Of a stretch of 64,000 nucleotides of DNA, positions 20,161-28,836 are shown in pieces. The stretch is from a virus. Under the pieces are notes generated by a model. That model did no database searches and was not told where the DNA came from. It saw nothing but the letters and a program-made list of their open reading frames with translations. The position numbers and the translations under genes were made by a program. The stretch covers positions 1 through 64,000 of the IMG/VR virus record IMGVR_UViG_3300011113_000253; one strand, written 5' to 3'. Within the stretch, counting starts at the first letter, position 1; each line of letters opens with the position of its first letter.

Positions 20161-20674
20161 AAATAGTATTTTTGATGGTAGCAAACCACTCATACATTTA
20201 GAAGCTGTTAAAGAAGATGAAACAGCAAAATATATGTTTGAAAATGGTTGGGTTCCATATGGCGATGTATGGTATCAAACAATGTCTTCAAGATTAAAAT
20301 TTGGCAATATTTCTAATTCAAGAAAAAAACAACTAAAAAATATTAATGTATCTTATACAACAAACAATGATAATATTATTGTTCCAAACGATATCAGTAA
20401 TTACAATAACTCTAAATATTTAGATTTTTTCTTTGACGATATATTTTGGGGTAGAATAAATTTTTATGAAGACCAAATATTTTATTCTACCATGAATAAA
20501 ATATATGATAAAAAATCTTATGGAACTTTGTCTTTTTATTATTTACTTGAAAAGTATAAAAATAATTATGAGTATTTATATATTGCAGATTATTATGAGC
20601 AATTTAAGTATAAATCTAAATTACCAAATTTTCAATTTTGGAATGGTTCTAATTGGATAAAAGAGGATATATGA
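20138..20674 (+). CDS. Possible GNAT-fold transferase (aminoacyl-transferase-like)
   Basis: The 178-residue protein contains, near its C-terminus, KSYGTLSFYYLLEKYKNNYE followed by YLYIADYYEQFKYKSK and FQFWNGSNW. This resembles the G-T/L-x-x-F/Y-x-x-L-E-x-A-K...YLYLGYY signature in the GNAT domain of leucyl/arginyl-tRNA-protein transferases. The N-terminal half is unrecognised. Overlaps on both sides (23 bases upstream, ATGA downstream) tie it to its neighbours. A structure prediction could test the GNAT idea; I hold it loosely. Confidence 0.4.
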   Translation: MKLLINHKNSIFDGSKPLIHLEAVKEDETAKYMFENGWVPYGDVWYQTMSSRLKFGNISNSRKKQLKNINVSYTTNNDNIIVPNDISNYNNSKYLDFFFDDIFWGRINFYEDQIFYSTMNKIYDKKSYGTLSFYYLLEKYKNNYEYLYIADYYEQFKYKSKLPNFQFWNGSNWIKEDI

Positions 20675-21060
20675 AAGATCCAAATGAAATTGTAAAAATA
20701 GAAAAAGCTATAGCACAGAAGTATGGCGAAGATACAATAATGAATCCAAAACATTATTGGAACGAAGATAAAGAAAAAGAATACCTCCAACAAATAAAAG
20801 AAGTAACCAAGCAAGAAATAAAAGACAGAGAAAACAATCAAAAGATTGATATTGGTGGTCTTTTTATTTCTAAAAAACTACTTAATAAAGACAGCAATAG
20901 AAGTTGTCCCGTTTGTCATACTTATTCTTTTGATCTTAACGATGATTTATACATGAATCGATACCAATGTTGTAAAAAATGTTACATACAATGGGTTGAA
21001 GGAAGAGAAGAAAGATGGAAAACAGGATGGAGGCCAAATGAAAATAACAGTAAGTCGTGA
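20671..21060 (+). CDS. Zinc-ribbon conserved phage protein
   Basis: The ATG at 20671, with AAGAGGA just upstream and an ATGA overlap with the preceding stop, gives 129 residues; an earlier in-frame ATG at 20653 has no such site. The protein has a helical acidic N-terminus (PKHYWNEDKEKEYLQQ) and a treble-clef-like zinc motif, CPVC...CCKKC, about 25 residues apart, followed by YIQWVEGREERWKTGWRP. The cysteine pattern supports metal binding. The WVEGREERW...GWRP tail looks conserved in marine phages as I recall them. Role unknown; it could bind nucleic acid. Confidence 0.6.
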   Translation: MKDPNEIVKIEKAIAQKYGEDTIMNPKHYWNEDKEKEYLQQIKEVTKQEIKDRENNQKIDIGGLFISKKLLNKDSNRSCPVCHTYSFDLNDDLYMNRYQCCKKCYIQWVEGREERWKTGWRPNENNSKS

Positions 21061-21376
21061 AGAGCTTAAACAAATAATTAAAGAAGAGTGGGAGCGTGAG
21101 ATGCTTCTTGAAATGCATACAGAAGCTGAAGAAATGGCAATGCCACAAGGTTACGATTCAACTGTTGAAGACCAAGATCAAGAATTAGATTACGAAGGTT
21201 ACATGACCAAATCTCAACTTTATAAAATTGGTGAAGCTGCTTTAAAGCTTCACGATATGATAGAAGATGGCGACAACCTTCCAGAATGGATGCAATCAAA
21301 AATTGCACAAGCAGAACAAATGATTCAATCGGCATATAATGCATTAAAATACGACAAAGTAAGAGGGACTGTATAA
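21038..21376 (+). CDS. Shared-helix protein with small helical domain
   Basis: Starting at ATG 21038 gives 112 residues beginning MKITVSREELKQIIKEEWER, a clear copy of the genome's shared N-terminal helix; an upstream ATG at 20996 would add 14 residues that only mirror the preceding gene. After an acidic linker comes YMTKSQLYKIGEAALKLHDM and LPEWMQSKIAQAEQMIQSAY, a compact helical domain I remember from other marine T4-like phages. It overlaps the zinc-ribbon gene by 23 bases and the next gene by TAATG. Its position just before the packaging genes fits a head-related protein. Confidence 0.6.
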   Translation: MKITVSREELKQIIKEEWEREMLLEMHTEAEEMAMPQGYDSTVEDQDQELDYEGYMTKSQLYKIGEAALKLHDMIEDGDNLPEWMQSKIAQAEQMIQSAYNALKYDKVRGTV

Positions 21377-21945
21377 TGGCTACTACTCTTGAAATAGTTC
21401 AAGGCATCGCACAAGCAGCAGCAAATGCTTATGATGGTTCACACATTGGTAAATACAATGCTGATGGAGAAGAAAAGAAAATAGGACTCCGCAGAGAAGA
21501 GGGTGATCCAATCCTTGACTCAAGAGTTATTGATGGATTTAAAGTTAAATTTAAAGGTAATAAACTTTGTATAACTTACCAAAGTGAAATTCGTTTAAAA
21601 GAAGTTCATAAAGGTGCAAAATTTGAATCTGAAATGGAAGGAGTTATGGCAGACATTGTTAAATTCTTAAAGAAAGAATATAAAATAATTACTGGTAATT
21701 CTCTTTCTTTAAAGCCTGTAGGCGAGGTAAACATTTTTGTTCAACCAATTTCAAGAACAAGAACGGATCTTTCAATGTATCAAGAGTTTGAAATAACTTC
21801 TTACGATAGTAAAATTGTTATTGCAGTTGGGCTTCCAAGTGAAGACACAACAAGAGATGCAATTAAAAAATTCCTTTCTTTAGGAAGACAAAAAGCTAAA
21901 AGACCTTCAAACGATACAAGAAAACAAGAAAAGAAAAAAGATTAA
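21376..21945 (+). CDS. Conserved protein upstream of terminase
   Basis: The 189-residue product begins at the ATG within a TAATG overlap. It starts MATTLEIVQGIAQAAANAYD, followed by KKIGLRREEGDPILDSRVID and GFKVKFKGNKLCITYQSE, and ends in a very basic tail (KAKRPSNDTRKQEKKKD). It is a mixed alpha/beta protein without membrane segments. Its place directly before the large terminase is where a small terminase would lie, but I see no helix-turn-helix and no resemblance to gp16. It is more likely a conserved virion or head-assembly protein. Confidence 0.55.
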   Translation: MATTLEIVQGIAQAAANAYDGSHIGKYNADGEEKKIGLRREEGDPILDSRVIDGFKVKFKGNKLCITYQSEIRLKEVHKGAKFESEMEGVMADIVKFLKKEYKIITGNSLSLKPVGEVNIFVQPISRTRTDLSMYQEFEITSYDSKIVIAVGLPSEDTTRDAIKKFLSLGRQKAKRPSNDTRKQEKKKD

Positions 21946-21951
21946 AATGAA

Positions 21952-23538
21952 ATGGCAGTTTACCGACCAACAAAACAGGAAATACAATCTGAAATTTTAA
22001 AGTGTGGTAAAGACCCAATTTATTTTTTAAATACTTACGCAAGAATTTCTGATACACAAAAAGGTCCAATACCTTTTAGAACTTATGATTTTCAAAATGA
22101 AGTTCTAAAGGATATGAAGGACTTTCGTTTTAACGTTGTTTTAAAGGCCCGTCAGCTAGGGTTATCAACAATTGTGGCAGGATACATTGCTTGGTTGATG
22201 TTATTTCATAGAGATAAGAACGTACTCATCTTAGCAACCAAATTATTATCAGCATCAAACTTGGTAAAGAAAGTTAAATACATAATCAAAAGTCTTCCAG
22301 AATGGTTGATGATTGCTGATGTTAAAATAGACAACAGAAACTCATTTGAATTAACAAACGGTTCACAAATTAAAGCTTCAGCAACTTCTGGCGATGCTGG
22401 TCGTTCTGAGGCTCTTTCTTTGTTGGTTCTGGACGAAGCTGCATTCATTGAGAACATGAAAGACCTTTGGACAGGTGTGTATCCTACACTTGCTACAGGT
22501 GGTCGTTGTATTGCTATCTCAACCCCTAATGGTGTAGGTAATTGGTTCCACCAAACTTATGTAAATGCCGAATCTGGTGAAAATGAATTTCATCCAATAA
22601 AACTACATTGGTCTGTGCATCCAAATAGAGATCAATCTTGGTTTGAAAAAGAAACAAAAAATATGTCAAGAAGAGAGATTGCACAAGAATATGAATGTTC
22701 TTTTAATGCATCTGGCGAAACTGTAATTGCTGCTGAGGATTTAGAATACTTACACAACAATTGTAAAGAGCCAAAACATAGAACAGGTGTTGATAGAAAC
22801 TATTGGATTTGGAAAGAGTTTAATTCTGAGCATACTTACGTTTTGGTTGCAGACGTAGCTAGAGGTGATGGTAAGGATAATTCTGTATTTCATATTGTAA
22901 ACTTAGATACAAATGAAGTTATAGCAGAATATCAAGGCAAAATAACCACAGAAGATTTTGCAAACTTAATTATGACCGCTGGTAAAGAATATGGTAACTG
23001 TATGGTTGTTATTGAGAATAACAACATAGGCTTTTCAGTATCAGAAAAAATAATAGCTGCTGGTTATCCAAACATATATTACTCTACTAAAGGTTCGGCA
23101 GAATATATTGATCAGATATCAGCAGAAGGCACTACAAATACAGTCCCAGGATTTACAACCTCACATAAAACAAGACCATTAATTATTGCTAAGCTTGAAG
23201 AGTTTATAAGAAATAAAACTATAAAAATTAATTCATTAAGAACTGTAAACGAATTAGATACATTTATTTGGTCTTATGGAAGAGGCCAAGCAATGCAAGG
23301 CTATAACGACGATTTGGTTATGTCACTTGCAATCGCTTGTTGGATTAAAGATACAGTATTTCAAACTAACCAAAGAGAGCTAGAATATAAGAAAGCAATG
23401 TTGACAAGTCTAGTAAAAACTAATACAATGATGGATACAAAAATACCTGGTATGCTTGGTTACAATAAAGACTTATCAGTTTCTTTAAACGAAGCGAAAC
23501 AACAATATGAAAACTTCTTTTGGGTTTATAAAGGATAA
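21952..23538 (+). CDS. terL: Terminase large subunit (gp17-type)
   Basis: The 528-residue packaging motor has an ATPase domain with a Walker A-like KARQLGLST (65-73), Walker B LLVLDEA (D161, E162) and coupling motif AISTPNG (188-194). The nuclease domain shows VADVARGDGKD (D301), VVIENNN (E355) and YNDDLVMSLA (D453/D454), the acidic triad of RNase H-fold terminase nucleases. It cuts concatemers and pumps DNA into the prohead through the portal encoded next. T4 gp17 is about 610 residues, so this version is somewhat compact. No small terminase was identified. Confidence 0.93.
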   Translation: MAVYRPTKQEIQSEILKCGKDPIYFLNTYARISDTQKGPIPFRTYDFQNEVLKDMKDFRFNVVLKARQLGLSTIVAGYIAWLMLFHRDKNVLILATKLLSASNLVKKVKYIIKSLPEWLMIADVKIDNRNSFELTNGSQIKASATSGDAGRSEALSLLVLDEAAFIENMKDLWTGVYPTLATGGRCIAISTPNGVGNWFHQTYVNAESGENEFHPIKLHWSVHPNRDQSWFEKETKNMSRREIAQEYECSFNASGETVIAAEDLEYLHNNCKEPKHRTGVDRNYWIWKEFNSEHTYVLVADVARGDGKDNSVFHIVNLDTNEVIAEYQGKITTEDFANLIMTAGKEYGNCMVVIENNNIGFSVSEKIIAAGYPNIYYSTKGSAEYIDQISAEGTTNTVPGFTTSHKTRPLIIAKLEEFIRNKTIKINSLRTVNELDTFIWSYGRGQAMQGYNDDLVMSLAIACWIKDTVFQTNQRELEYKKAMLTSLVKTNTMMDTKIPGMLGYNKDLSVSLNEAKQQYENFFWVYKG

Positions 23539-23540
23539 AA

Positions 23541-25550
23541 ATGGCAGATCAAAAATTTAAAAATACAAAAAATCAAGACTCTGAATTATTTAAGAGGCTT
23601 ACTAAGTTATTCTCTGGTCCTATAGTAAACTATAATCAACCAGTACAAAGTAGATATAGACGTAACCAAATGGACAAGTTTGGTCAGAAGTTTACATCTG
23701 CTGGTGGTTTAGAATTTAAAAAATCTGCTTATAATCCATACGAAAATTTTTCATCTAAAATGATGTCAAATCAAAATCGAGCCGACAGGTATATTGATTT
23801 TGACCAAATGGAGTACATGCCAGAGATTGCATCTGCTCTTGATATTTATGCAGATGAAATGACAACATCTAATGAACTTAATAATATGTTAAGTATTAAA
23901 TGTCCAAACGAAGAAATAAAATCTATATTAAATACATTATTCAACAAAACTTTAAATCTTGATTCAAATCTTTTTAATTGGTGTCGCAATATGTGTAAAT
24001 ATGGCGATCACTTTTTGTATTTAGACATTGATGAAAGATTGGGAATAAAATCTGCTTTAGGTCTTCCTGCGAATCAAATAGAAAGAATGGAAGGTAAAGA
24101 TCCAACAAATCCAAATTATGTTCAATTTCAATGGAACTCTGGTGGTTTAACCTTTGAAAATTGGCAAGTAGCACATTTTAGAATTCTTGGAAACGATAAG
24201 TATTCTCCATATGGTACTTCTGTATTGGATTCCGCAAGAAGAATTTGGAGACAACTTACACTTCTTGAAGATGCAATGATGGCATACCGTATCACAAGAT
24301 CTCCAGAAAGAAAAGTATTTTACATTGATGTTGGGAACATTCCACCACAAGAAGTCGAACAATACATGCAAAGAGTTATGACTTCAATGAAGCGTAATCA
24401 AATTGTTGATCAAAATACTGGTCGTGTTGATTTGCGTTATAATCCAATGTCAGTAGACGAAGATTACTTTATTCCAGTTCGTGGCGGTCAAAACAATACA
24501 AAGATTGATGCACTTCCAGGTGGTCAATTTGCTTCTGCTATTGAAGACGTAAAATACCTTAGAGATAAATTATTTGCTGCTTTAAAAGTTCCAATGTCAT
24601 ACCTTATTAGAGGTGATGGTGCAACTGAAGACAAAGCAACTCTTGCACAAAAAGACATTAGATTTGCTAGAACCATCCAAAGACTTCAAAGAGTAGCTGT
24701 AGCAGAGTTAGAAAAGATTGGTATTATCCATTTATTTACACTTGGCTATAGAGGATCGGATTTAATTTCATTTAAACTTTCTCTTAACAATCCATCAAAA
24801 ATTGCAGCCCTACAAGAACTTGAACATTGGAAAACTAAGTTTGATGTTGCTGGTGGAGCTACAGAAGGCTACTTCTCTAAGCGTTGGATTGCTCAACACA
24901 TCTTTGGTTTGTCTGATGAAGAATTCTTACGCATCCAAAGAGAACAATACTATGATCGTAAGTTTGCAGCATCATTAGAAGCTGCTGGCGCACAACCACA
25001 AGCAGCCGCTGGAGGCGGCGGTGGAGGTGGTGGAGGTCTATTAGGTGGAGGACTTGGTGGAGGCGAAGCACCAGCCCCAGAAGGCGCACCAACACCAGAA
25101 GAAGGAACACCACCAGAAGGCGGCGCAGCACCAGAAGGAGGAGGTGAAGCTCCAGAAGCACCAGCCGCTCCAGAACCAGCAGCAGGAGAAGAGGGTGGAA
25201 GCACATTATTAGCAGCACCATCGAAGAGAAGAGATGGTAAACCACAAACAACCACACCAGCATCTAAAGGAAAAATGTATACACCAGCTAAATTTACTGG
25301 TGGTGATGGAAGAAAATCTGGAGCATTTAAAAGAAGTAATTTAGCTTCTGGTGGAGGCTTTACTGCAAGCGGTAGTCGCAAAAATGTTATGAAAGATCAA
25401 GAATTAGATTCACTCATTGGTAACTTTCTTAGAGAAAATATGAACGATACACACAATGAAGATGAATTTGAACTATTTAGAATAGAGCGTGAAACTCGTC
25501 AATTAATCGAAAGTTTGGAGTCCAAAAATAATGGAAAGAATAAAGCTTAA
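23541..25550 (+). CDS. Portal protein (gp20-type)
   Basis: The 669-residue protein follows the terminase gene by two bases with AAGGA at 23531. Portal-like segments include ADRYIDFDQMEYMPEIASAL, DIYADEMTTSN, WNSGGLTFENWQVAHFR, SPYGTSVLDSARRIWRQLTL, LLEDAMMAYRITRSPERKVF (the portal stem/clip region) and LRDKLFAALKVPMSYL. It forms the dodecameric DNA channel at the head vertex. About residues 488-553 are an unusual Gly/Pro/Ala/Glu-rich insert, longer than anything in T4 gp20 (524 residues), followed by a basic Gly/Ser/Lys region and an acidic C-terminus. Confidence 0.92.
   Translation: MADQKFKNTKNQDSELFKRLTKLFSGPIVNYNQPVQSRYRRNQMDKFGQKFTSAGGLEFKKSAYNPYENFSSKMMSNQNRADRYIDFDQMEYMPEIASALDIYADEMTTSNELNNMLSIKCPNEEIKSILNTLFNKTLNLDSNLFNWCRNMCKYGDHFLYLDIDERLGIKSALGLPANQIERMEGKDPTNPNYVQFQWNSGGLTFENWQVAHFRILGNDKYSPYGTSVLDSARRIWRQLTLLEDAMMAYRITRSPERKVFYIDVGNIPPQEVEQYMQRVMTSMKRNQIVDQNTGRVDLRYNPMSVDEDYFIPVRGGQNNTKIDALPGGQFASAIEDVKYLRDKLFAALKVPMSYLIRGDGATEDKATLAQKDIRFARTIQRLQRVAVAELEKIGIIHLFTLGYRGSDLISFKLSLNNPSKIAALQELEHWKTKFDVAGGATEGYFSKRWIAQHIFGLSDEEFLRIQREQYYDRKFAASLEAAGAQPQAAAGGGGGGGGGLLGGGLGGGEAPAPEGAPTPEEGTPPEGGAAPEGGGEAPEAPAAPEPAAGEEGGSTLLAAPSKRRDGKPQTTTPASKGKMYTPAKFTGGDGRKSGAFKRSNLASGGGFTASGSRKNVMKDQELDSLIGNFLRENMNDTHNEDEFELFRIERETRQLIESLESKNNGKNKA
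25005..25200 (+). repeat. Low-complexity Gly/Pro/Ala/Glu coding tract in portal gene
   Basis: A stretch of GGN and CCA/GCA/GAA codons encodes runs of Gly followed by repeated P-E-G, A-P-E and E-G-G units. It is much richer in G and C than the surrounding DNA and produces spurious leucine- or proline-rich frames on the opposite strand. Confidence 0.8.
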
Positions 25551-26331
25551 ACATAATAAGAAAAGAAACACCGCTTTTCTTTTTGAGTCTTTAACTAAAG
25601 AGCTTACCAAAGCTATTGTTGCCAAAGATGAAAATAGAAAAGCACTTGTATTATCAATAATCAAAGAACATTTTAAAAAGGGCACATCTTTAGCTAGAGA
25701 GCTAGATGTTTACAAATCTCTTTATGAATCAAGAGGACTTCCAAAAGAAGCAGCAGAAAGAATGGTTACAGAAGCCAAAAGAGTTTATTTTGGTCTTAAT
25801 CAGCAACACATTTTTAATGACCAAACTAGAGTTATTAATGATGTAAATAGACAACTTGGTCCTGCTGTATTTACAAATTTTATGTCTAACTATAAAGATC
25901 TTGCAACAATAGCACAAATCTTTGATCAAGAAATTCCAATGAAATCAAGAGTAATACTTGAACAGTTCTTGGTTGAAAGATTGTCAACTGAAGATAACAT
26001 GCAGAATCTTAAACCAATAGACAATCTTGTTTACAAAGAATTCGTAAAGAAGTTCAATGAGAAATACGGTACATCACTTCTTGAAGAACAAAAAGAGTTA
26101 TTAACAAGATACATCGCTTCATTCTCAGATGGTGACTTTGATTTTAAAATTTATCTTAACGAAGAGATTTCAAGAATAAGAAGTGTAATAAAAACAACTT
26201 CTAATCTTAACGAAGCAACGCAGAGACAAGATATTCTTTCTGTAATTGACAACATTAAGAATACTCAAATAGATCATAATGTTATCGAGAAGGTTCTTAA
26301 ACTTCAAGGAATTGCTAAGGAACTTTCCTAA
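25531..26331 (+). CDS. Prohead-module helical protein, possible core component
   Basis: The 266-residue protein overlaps the portal gene by 20 bases, with GGAG at 25517-25520 ten bases upstream of its ATG. It begins with a very basic segment (MERIKLKHNKKRNTAFLFES) and continues as helices with regular charged residues, with no catalytic motif. Its place between portal and protease is where T4 carries small prohead core genes (gp67, gp68), so a core or assembly role is possible. Sequence similarity to those is not apparent. Confidence 0.6.
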   Translation: MERIKLKHNKKRNTAFLFESLTKELTKAIVAKDENRKALVLSIIKEHFKKGTSLARELDVYKSLYESRGLPKEAAERMVTEAKRVYFGLNQQHIFNDQTRVINDVNRQLGPAVFTNFMSNYKDLATIAQIFDQEIPMKSRVILEQFLVERLSTEDNMQNLKPIDNLVYKEFVKKFNEKYGTSLLEEQKELLTRYIASFSDGDFDFKIYLNEEISRIRSVIKTTSNLNEATQRQDILSVIDNIKNTQIDHNVIEKVLKLQGIAKELS

Positions 26332-26903
26332 TGTCTATTAAAATTAAAGTTAAAGATGATACAATGCCAAGTGGTCCAAAAGAGCCACCAAAAACTAAAG
26401 TTAAACTTGACATAAGAAAAACTTTAGATGGTAATTTTATTATTCAAGATCATCCTTACATAGACATTATAATTTCACCATCAAAAAATAAAATACTTGT
26501 TTTATCAACTCTTTCAATGGATGATAAAACTTATTATACTCAAAACAAGTATTTAGACTTTCTTTATAAGCGTGGTGTTATTGATCCATCTACTATACAA
26601 GCTGGAAACATTTACGCATCAATGGAAGCTGCTATTCCTCAAACAGAAGAAAAAGTAGATCCAATTGAAGTTATTATTTTTTCAACAGCTTTATTCATGG
26701 ATAAAGAAAGACCATCATTTGAGTTTGAAAAAGCAATGAGAAGAGATCAAGACAATTATCTTACAAATCCAGAAGAAGAAGATTCAACTGAACTTGGTGA
26801 AGTACCACAAAAGGCTCGTCAAGGCTCTATTGGTACTGCTGCTTACTCTATCAACAAACATTACAACATTGCTTATCTTGGAGAGCAAAAAGAGAAGAAA
26901 TAA
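26331..26903 (+). CDS. Conserved head-module protein, unknown function
   Basis: The 190-residue product starts in a TAATG overlap with the preceding gene and ends in another with the next. It has a basic, Pro/Lys-rich beginning (KVKDDTMPSGPKEPPKTKVK), a beta segment DIRKTLDGNFIIQDHPYIDI, and a helical acidic C-terminal third. No motif identifies it. The tight coupling between portal, this gene and the protease implies a head-assembly role. Confidence 0.55.
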   Translation: MSIKIKVKDDTMPSGPKEPPKTKVKLDIRKTLDGNFIIQDHPYIDIIISPSKNKILVLSTLSMDDKTYYTQNKYLDFLYKRGVIDPSTIQAGNIYASMEAAIPQTEEKVDPIEVIIFSTALFMDKERPSFEFEKAMRRDQDNYLTNPEEEDSTELGEVPQKARQGSIGTAAYSINKHYNIAYLGEQKEKK

Positions 26904-27205
26904 TGTGGCTTTTGTATTTTATTCTTGTTTGTTTTGGTTTAACTAACATTCTTGTTTACGGTTCAATACTAAATTGTGTTAGACCAAAAGAAGGACTATG
27001 GGGAGAACTATTTAAATGTCCAATGTGTATGGGATTCCATGTTGGATGGTTTGTTGCTATGTTAATGAATCTTTCAAGTCTTATTGATGTATCTACAAGC
27101 ATAGTTGATACATTTTTGTTAGCTTGCTTATCATCGGGGACTTCTTATGTTTTGTGTTCATTATTTACCGATTTTGGAATTAATTTTAAAATCAATAAAG
27201 AATAA
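26903..27205 (+). CDS. Small integral membrane protein with CPMCMGFH motif
   Basis: The 100-residue protein has three hydrophobic segments: WLLYFILVCFGLTNILVYGS (2-21), MGFHVGWFVAMLMNLSSLI and IVDTFLLACLSSGTSYVLC. Between the first two lies FKCPMCMGFHVGW, resembling the cysteine motif of DUF1360-type membrane proteins. It is odd in a head-assembly operon. Possible roles include membrane association during assembly or lysis, or superinfection exclusion. Function unknown. Confidence 0.6.
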   Translation: MWLLYFILVCFGLTNILVYGSILNCVRPKEGLWGELFKCPMCMGFHVGWFVAMLMNLSSLIDVSTSIVDTFLLACLSSGTSYVLCSLFTDFGINFKINKE

Positions 27206-27245
27206 TAATAAAAATGAATCTAATTAGAATAGTTGGAGATTTATT

Positions 27246-27359
27246 ATGATAACTCAAAATACACAAGGCTTTTGGACCAGAAAATGGGCACTTCAACCTG
27301 TAAGACTTTGTTGCAGAGGAAAGCCGAAAGGTATACAAAAAGGAATTTTATTTAAATGA
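27246..27359 (+). CDS. 37-residue basic microprotein
   Basis: A short frame of 37 codons starts at ATG 27246, seven bases after GGAG (27235-27238), and ends in an ATGA overlap with the next start. The product is basic with Trp and two adjacent Cys: FWTRKWALQPVRLCCRGKPK at residues 9-28. The good ribosome-binding site, correct coupling and otherwise unexplained 150-base gap favour a real gene. No function is evident. Confidence 0.55.
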   Translation: MITQNTQGFWTRKWALQPVRLCCRGKPKGIQKGILFK

Positions 27360-27904
27360 AAATAACTGAATCTCATTTGAGAGTAATAATAAAAGAAGAG
27401 CTTAAAGGTTTACTTAATGAAGTTGGACCTGTCATGGATGTTACGCCACCTTCAGCTTACGTGCAAACAGCCGATCCAGAATTTATTGCAAGAATGCAGC
27501 AAGGTGAACAAGCAATTTTATCACAAGTAGATGGAGAGAAAATTAAAAAAGTACTTACAGATAAATTAACTTTTAAAAAAATAAATGATAATGAAGTTAT
27601 GGTTACTGATAAAACTACTAACAAAACAGCTACTATTGATTTAAATAATTTAAGAGTAAAACAGGGGCATAGCCAATCATATAGACCCCCTGGTAGTTCT
27701 ACAAGAACAATTTATGTTCCTGCACCTGCTAAACAAGAAATACAAAAATTAAAAAATCTTAATCAAGAAGTAAAAAATGTAATTGAAGCTGAACAAGCAA
27801 AAAATGAACAACAAGTTATGACCATTATTTTTTCTACTATACTTGTTGGTCTTGCAAGTGCATATGGCGCAGCTATTGTTGCTGATAAGAGACAAGGTAA
27901 ATAA
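27356..27904 (+). CDS. Shared-helix protein with C-terminal membrane segment
   Basis: The 182-residue protein starts MKITESHLRVIIKEELKGLL, the clearest form of the shared helix, and LLNE gives an L-x-E site at its end. A beta-containing middle (DKLTFKKINDNEVMVTDKTT) and a helix with repeated Lys/Gln/Glu follow. The C-terminus has a membrane-like stretch, VMTIIFSTILVGLASAYGAA (about 155-174). It lies directly before the prohead protease gene. A membrane segment plus a possible head-targeting tag could indicate an ejected internal protein, but this is speculative. Confidence 0.6.
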   Translation: MKITESHLRVIIKEELKGLLNEVGPVMDVTPPSAYVQTADPEFIARMQQGEQAILSQVDGEKIKKVLTDKLTFKKINDNEVMVTDKTTNKTATIDLNNLRVKQGHSQSYRPPGSSTRTIYVPAPAKQEIQKLKNLNQEVKNVIEAEQAKNEQQVMTIIFSTILVGLASAYGAAIVADKRQGK

Positions 27905-27906
27905 AA

Positions 27907-28503
27907 ATGAGCAAATCACTTTTAAGAGAATTTTACGAACTATGCCCAAACGGACTTTGTGAAGACATACTTACAGAGTCTGATAAGCATTTCATCAAAC
28001 AAGGTGGAATGATGCTTTCTGGTGTTATTCAAAGAGCAGATGCAAGAAATGGAAATGGCAGAATTTATCCACATTCTGTTCTTGATCGTGAAATGAAAAC
28101 TTATCAAAATCTTGTCCAAGAAAGAAGAGCATTGGGAGAATTAGACCATCCAGATCAATCTGTTATCAATCTGCGTAACGTATCACATTTAGTTACAGAG
28201 ACTTGGTGGAACGGAAAAGATGTAATGGGTAAGATACAAGTTCTTAACACTCCATCTGGTCAAGTATTAAAAGAATTAGTAAATGCAAATGTCAAGATTG
28301 GTATTTCTTCAAGAGGAACAGGCTCTGTAAGAGAAAACAGAGGCGAAACAATAGTAGAAGATGATTTCAATCTTATTTGTTTTGATATTGTTTCTGAACC
28401 TTCAACTCATGGTGCATTTATGTTCCAAGAAAACAGAAAGATGGTTACAGAAAGTAGAGGAACAAAATTAAACAATTTAATTCAAGATTTGTTAAAAAAA
28501 TAA
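27907..28503 (+). CDS. Prohead core protease (gp21-type)
   Basis: The 198-residue protein matches T4 gp21 (212 residues) in key blocks: GVIQRADARNGNGRIYPHSV (the N-terminal substrate groove), LGELDHPDQ with H81, VKIGISSRGTGSV with S134/S135, and DIVSEPS (D160). These fit the Ser-His protease of the herpesvirus/gp21 fold. It matures the prohead by cutting scaffold and capsid proteins, with T4 preference for L/I-x-E. It sits among the shared-helix genes, which may be its substrates. The upstream spacing is two bases; the Shine-Dalgarno sequence is weak (AAGG). Confidence 0.92.
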   Translation: MSKSLLREFYELCPNGLCEDILTESDKHFIKQGGMMLSGVIQRADARNGNGRIYPHSVLDREMKTYQNLVQERRALGELDHPDQSVINLRNVSHLVTETWWNGKDVMGKIQVLNTPSGQVLKELVNANVKIGISSRGTGSVRENRGETIVEDDFNLICFDIVSEPSTHGAFMFQENRKMVTESRGTKLNNLIQDLLKK

Positions 28504-28515
28504 GGAGATTTTAAT

Positions 28516-28827
28516 ATGCAATTAACAACAGCAAGACTCAAGCAAATTATCAAAGAAGAACTTGAGCAATTAGTCAGCCAAGAAATGGAAGACGATTTAG
28601 AAGAAACAGTAGACGATGTTAGCGAAGTAAATGCAGAAATTGCTTCACTTGAGCAACAACTTGCAGAAGCCAAAAAGAAAGTAGAAATGGCAAAAGGTAA
28701 AAAAGCTGCAATGAAAGGCGATAAAATGCCAGCCAAAAGAGGCGATAGTGGTATGAAAAAAGTAGGACCAGAGCAAACCTTTTCCTCAGCTAAATCAGCT
28801 ATGAAAACAATGAAAAAAGGTAAGTGA
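28516..28827 (+). CDS. Shared-helix protein with acidic and basic halves
   Basis: The 103-residue product begins MQLTTARLKQIIKEELEQLV with AGGAG eight bases upstream. After the shared helix comes a strongly acidic segment (EMEDDLEETVDDVSEV), a short coiled coil (AEIASLEQQLAEAKKKVEMA) and a Lys/Gly/Met-rich basic tail. The small size, charge segregation and place right after the protease recall small T4 prohead core proteins such as gp67 and internal proteins, by character rather than by sequence. A double terminator follows. Confidence 0.6.
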   Translation: MQLTTARLKQIIKEELEQLVSQEMEDDLEETVDDVSEVNAEIASLEQQLAEAKKKVEMAKGKKAAMKGDKMPAKRGDSGMKKVGPEQTFSSAKSAMKTMKKGK

Positions 28828-28836
28828 AATAAAAAT

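Noticed and set aside
21376-21945. Small terminase subunit
   Set aside because: Position is right, but there is no DNA-binding helix-turn-helix or coiled-coil pattern like gp16.
24877-25381. Long open frames on the minus strand opposite the portal insert
   Set aside because: They are leucine- or Pro/Ser-rich mirrors of the GGN/CCA-biased low-complexity codons, without start signals, inside a well-supported portal gene.
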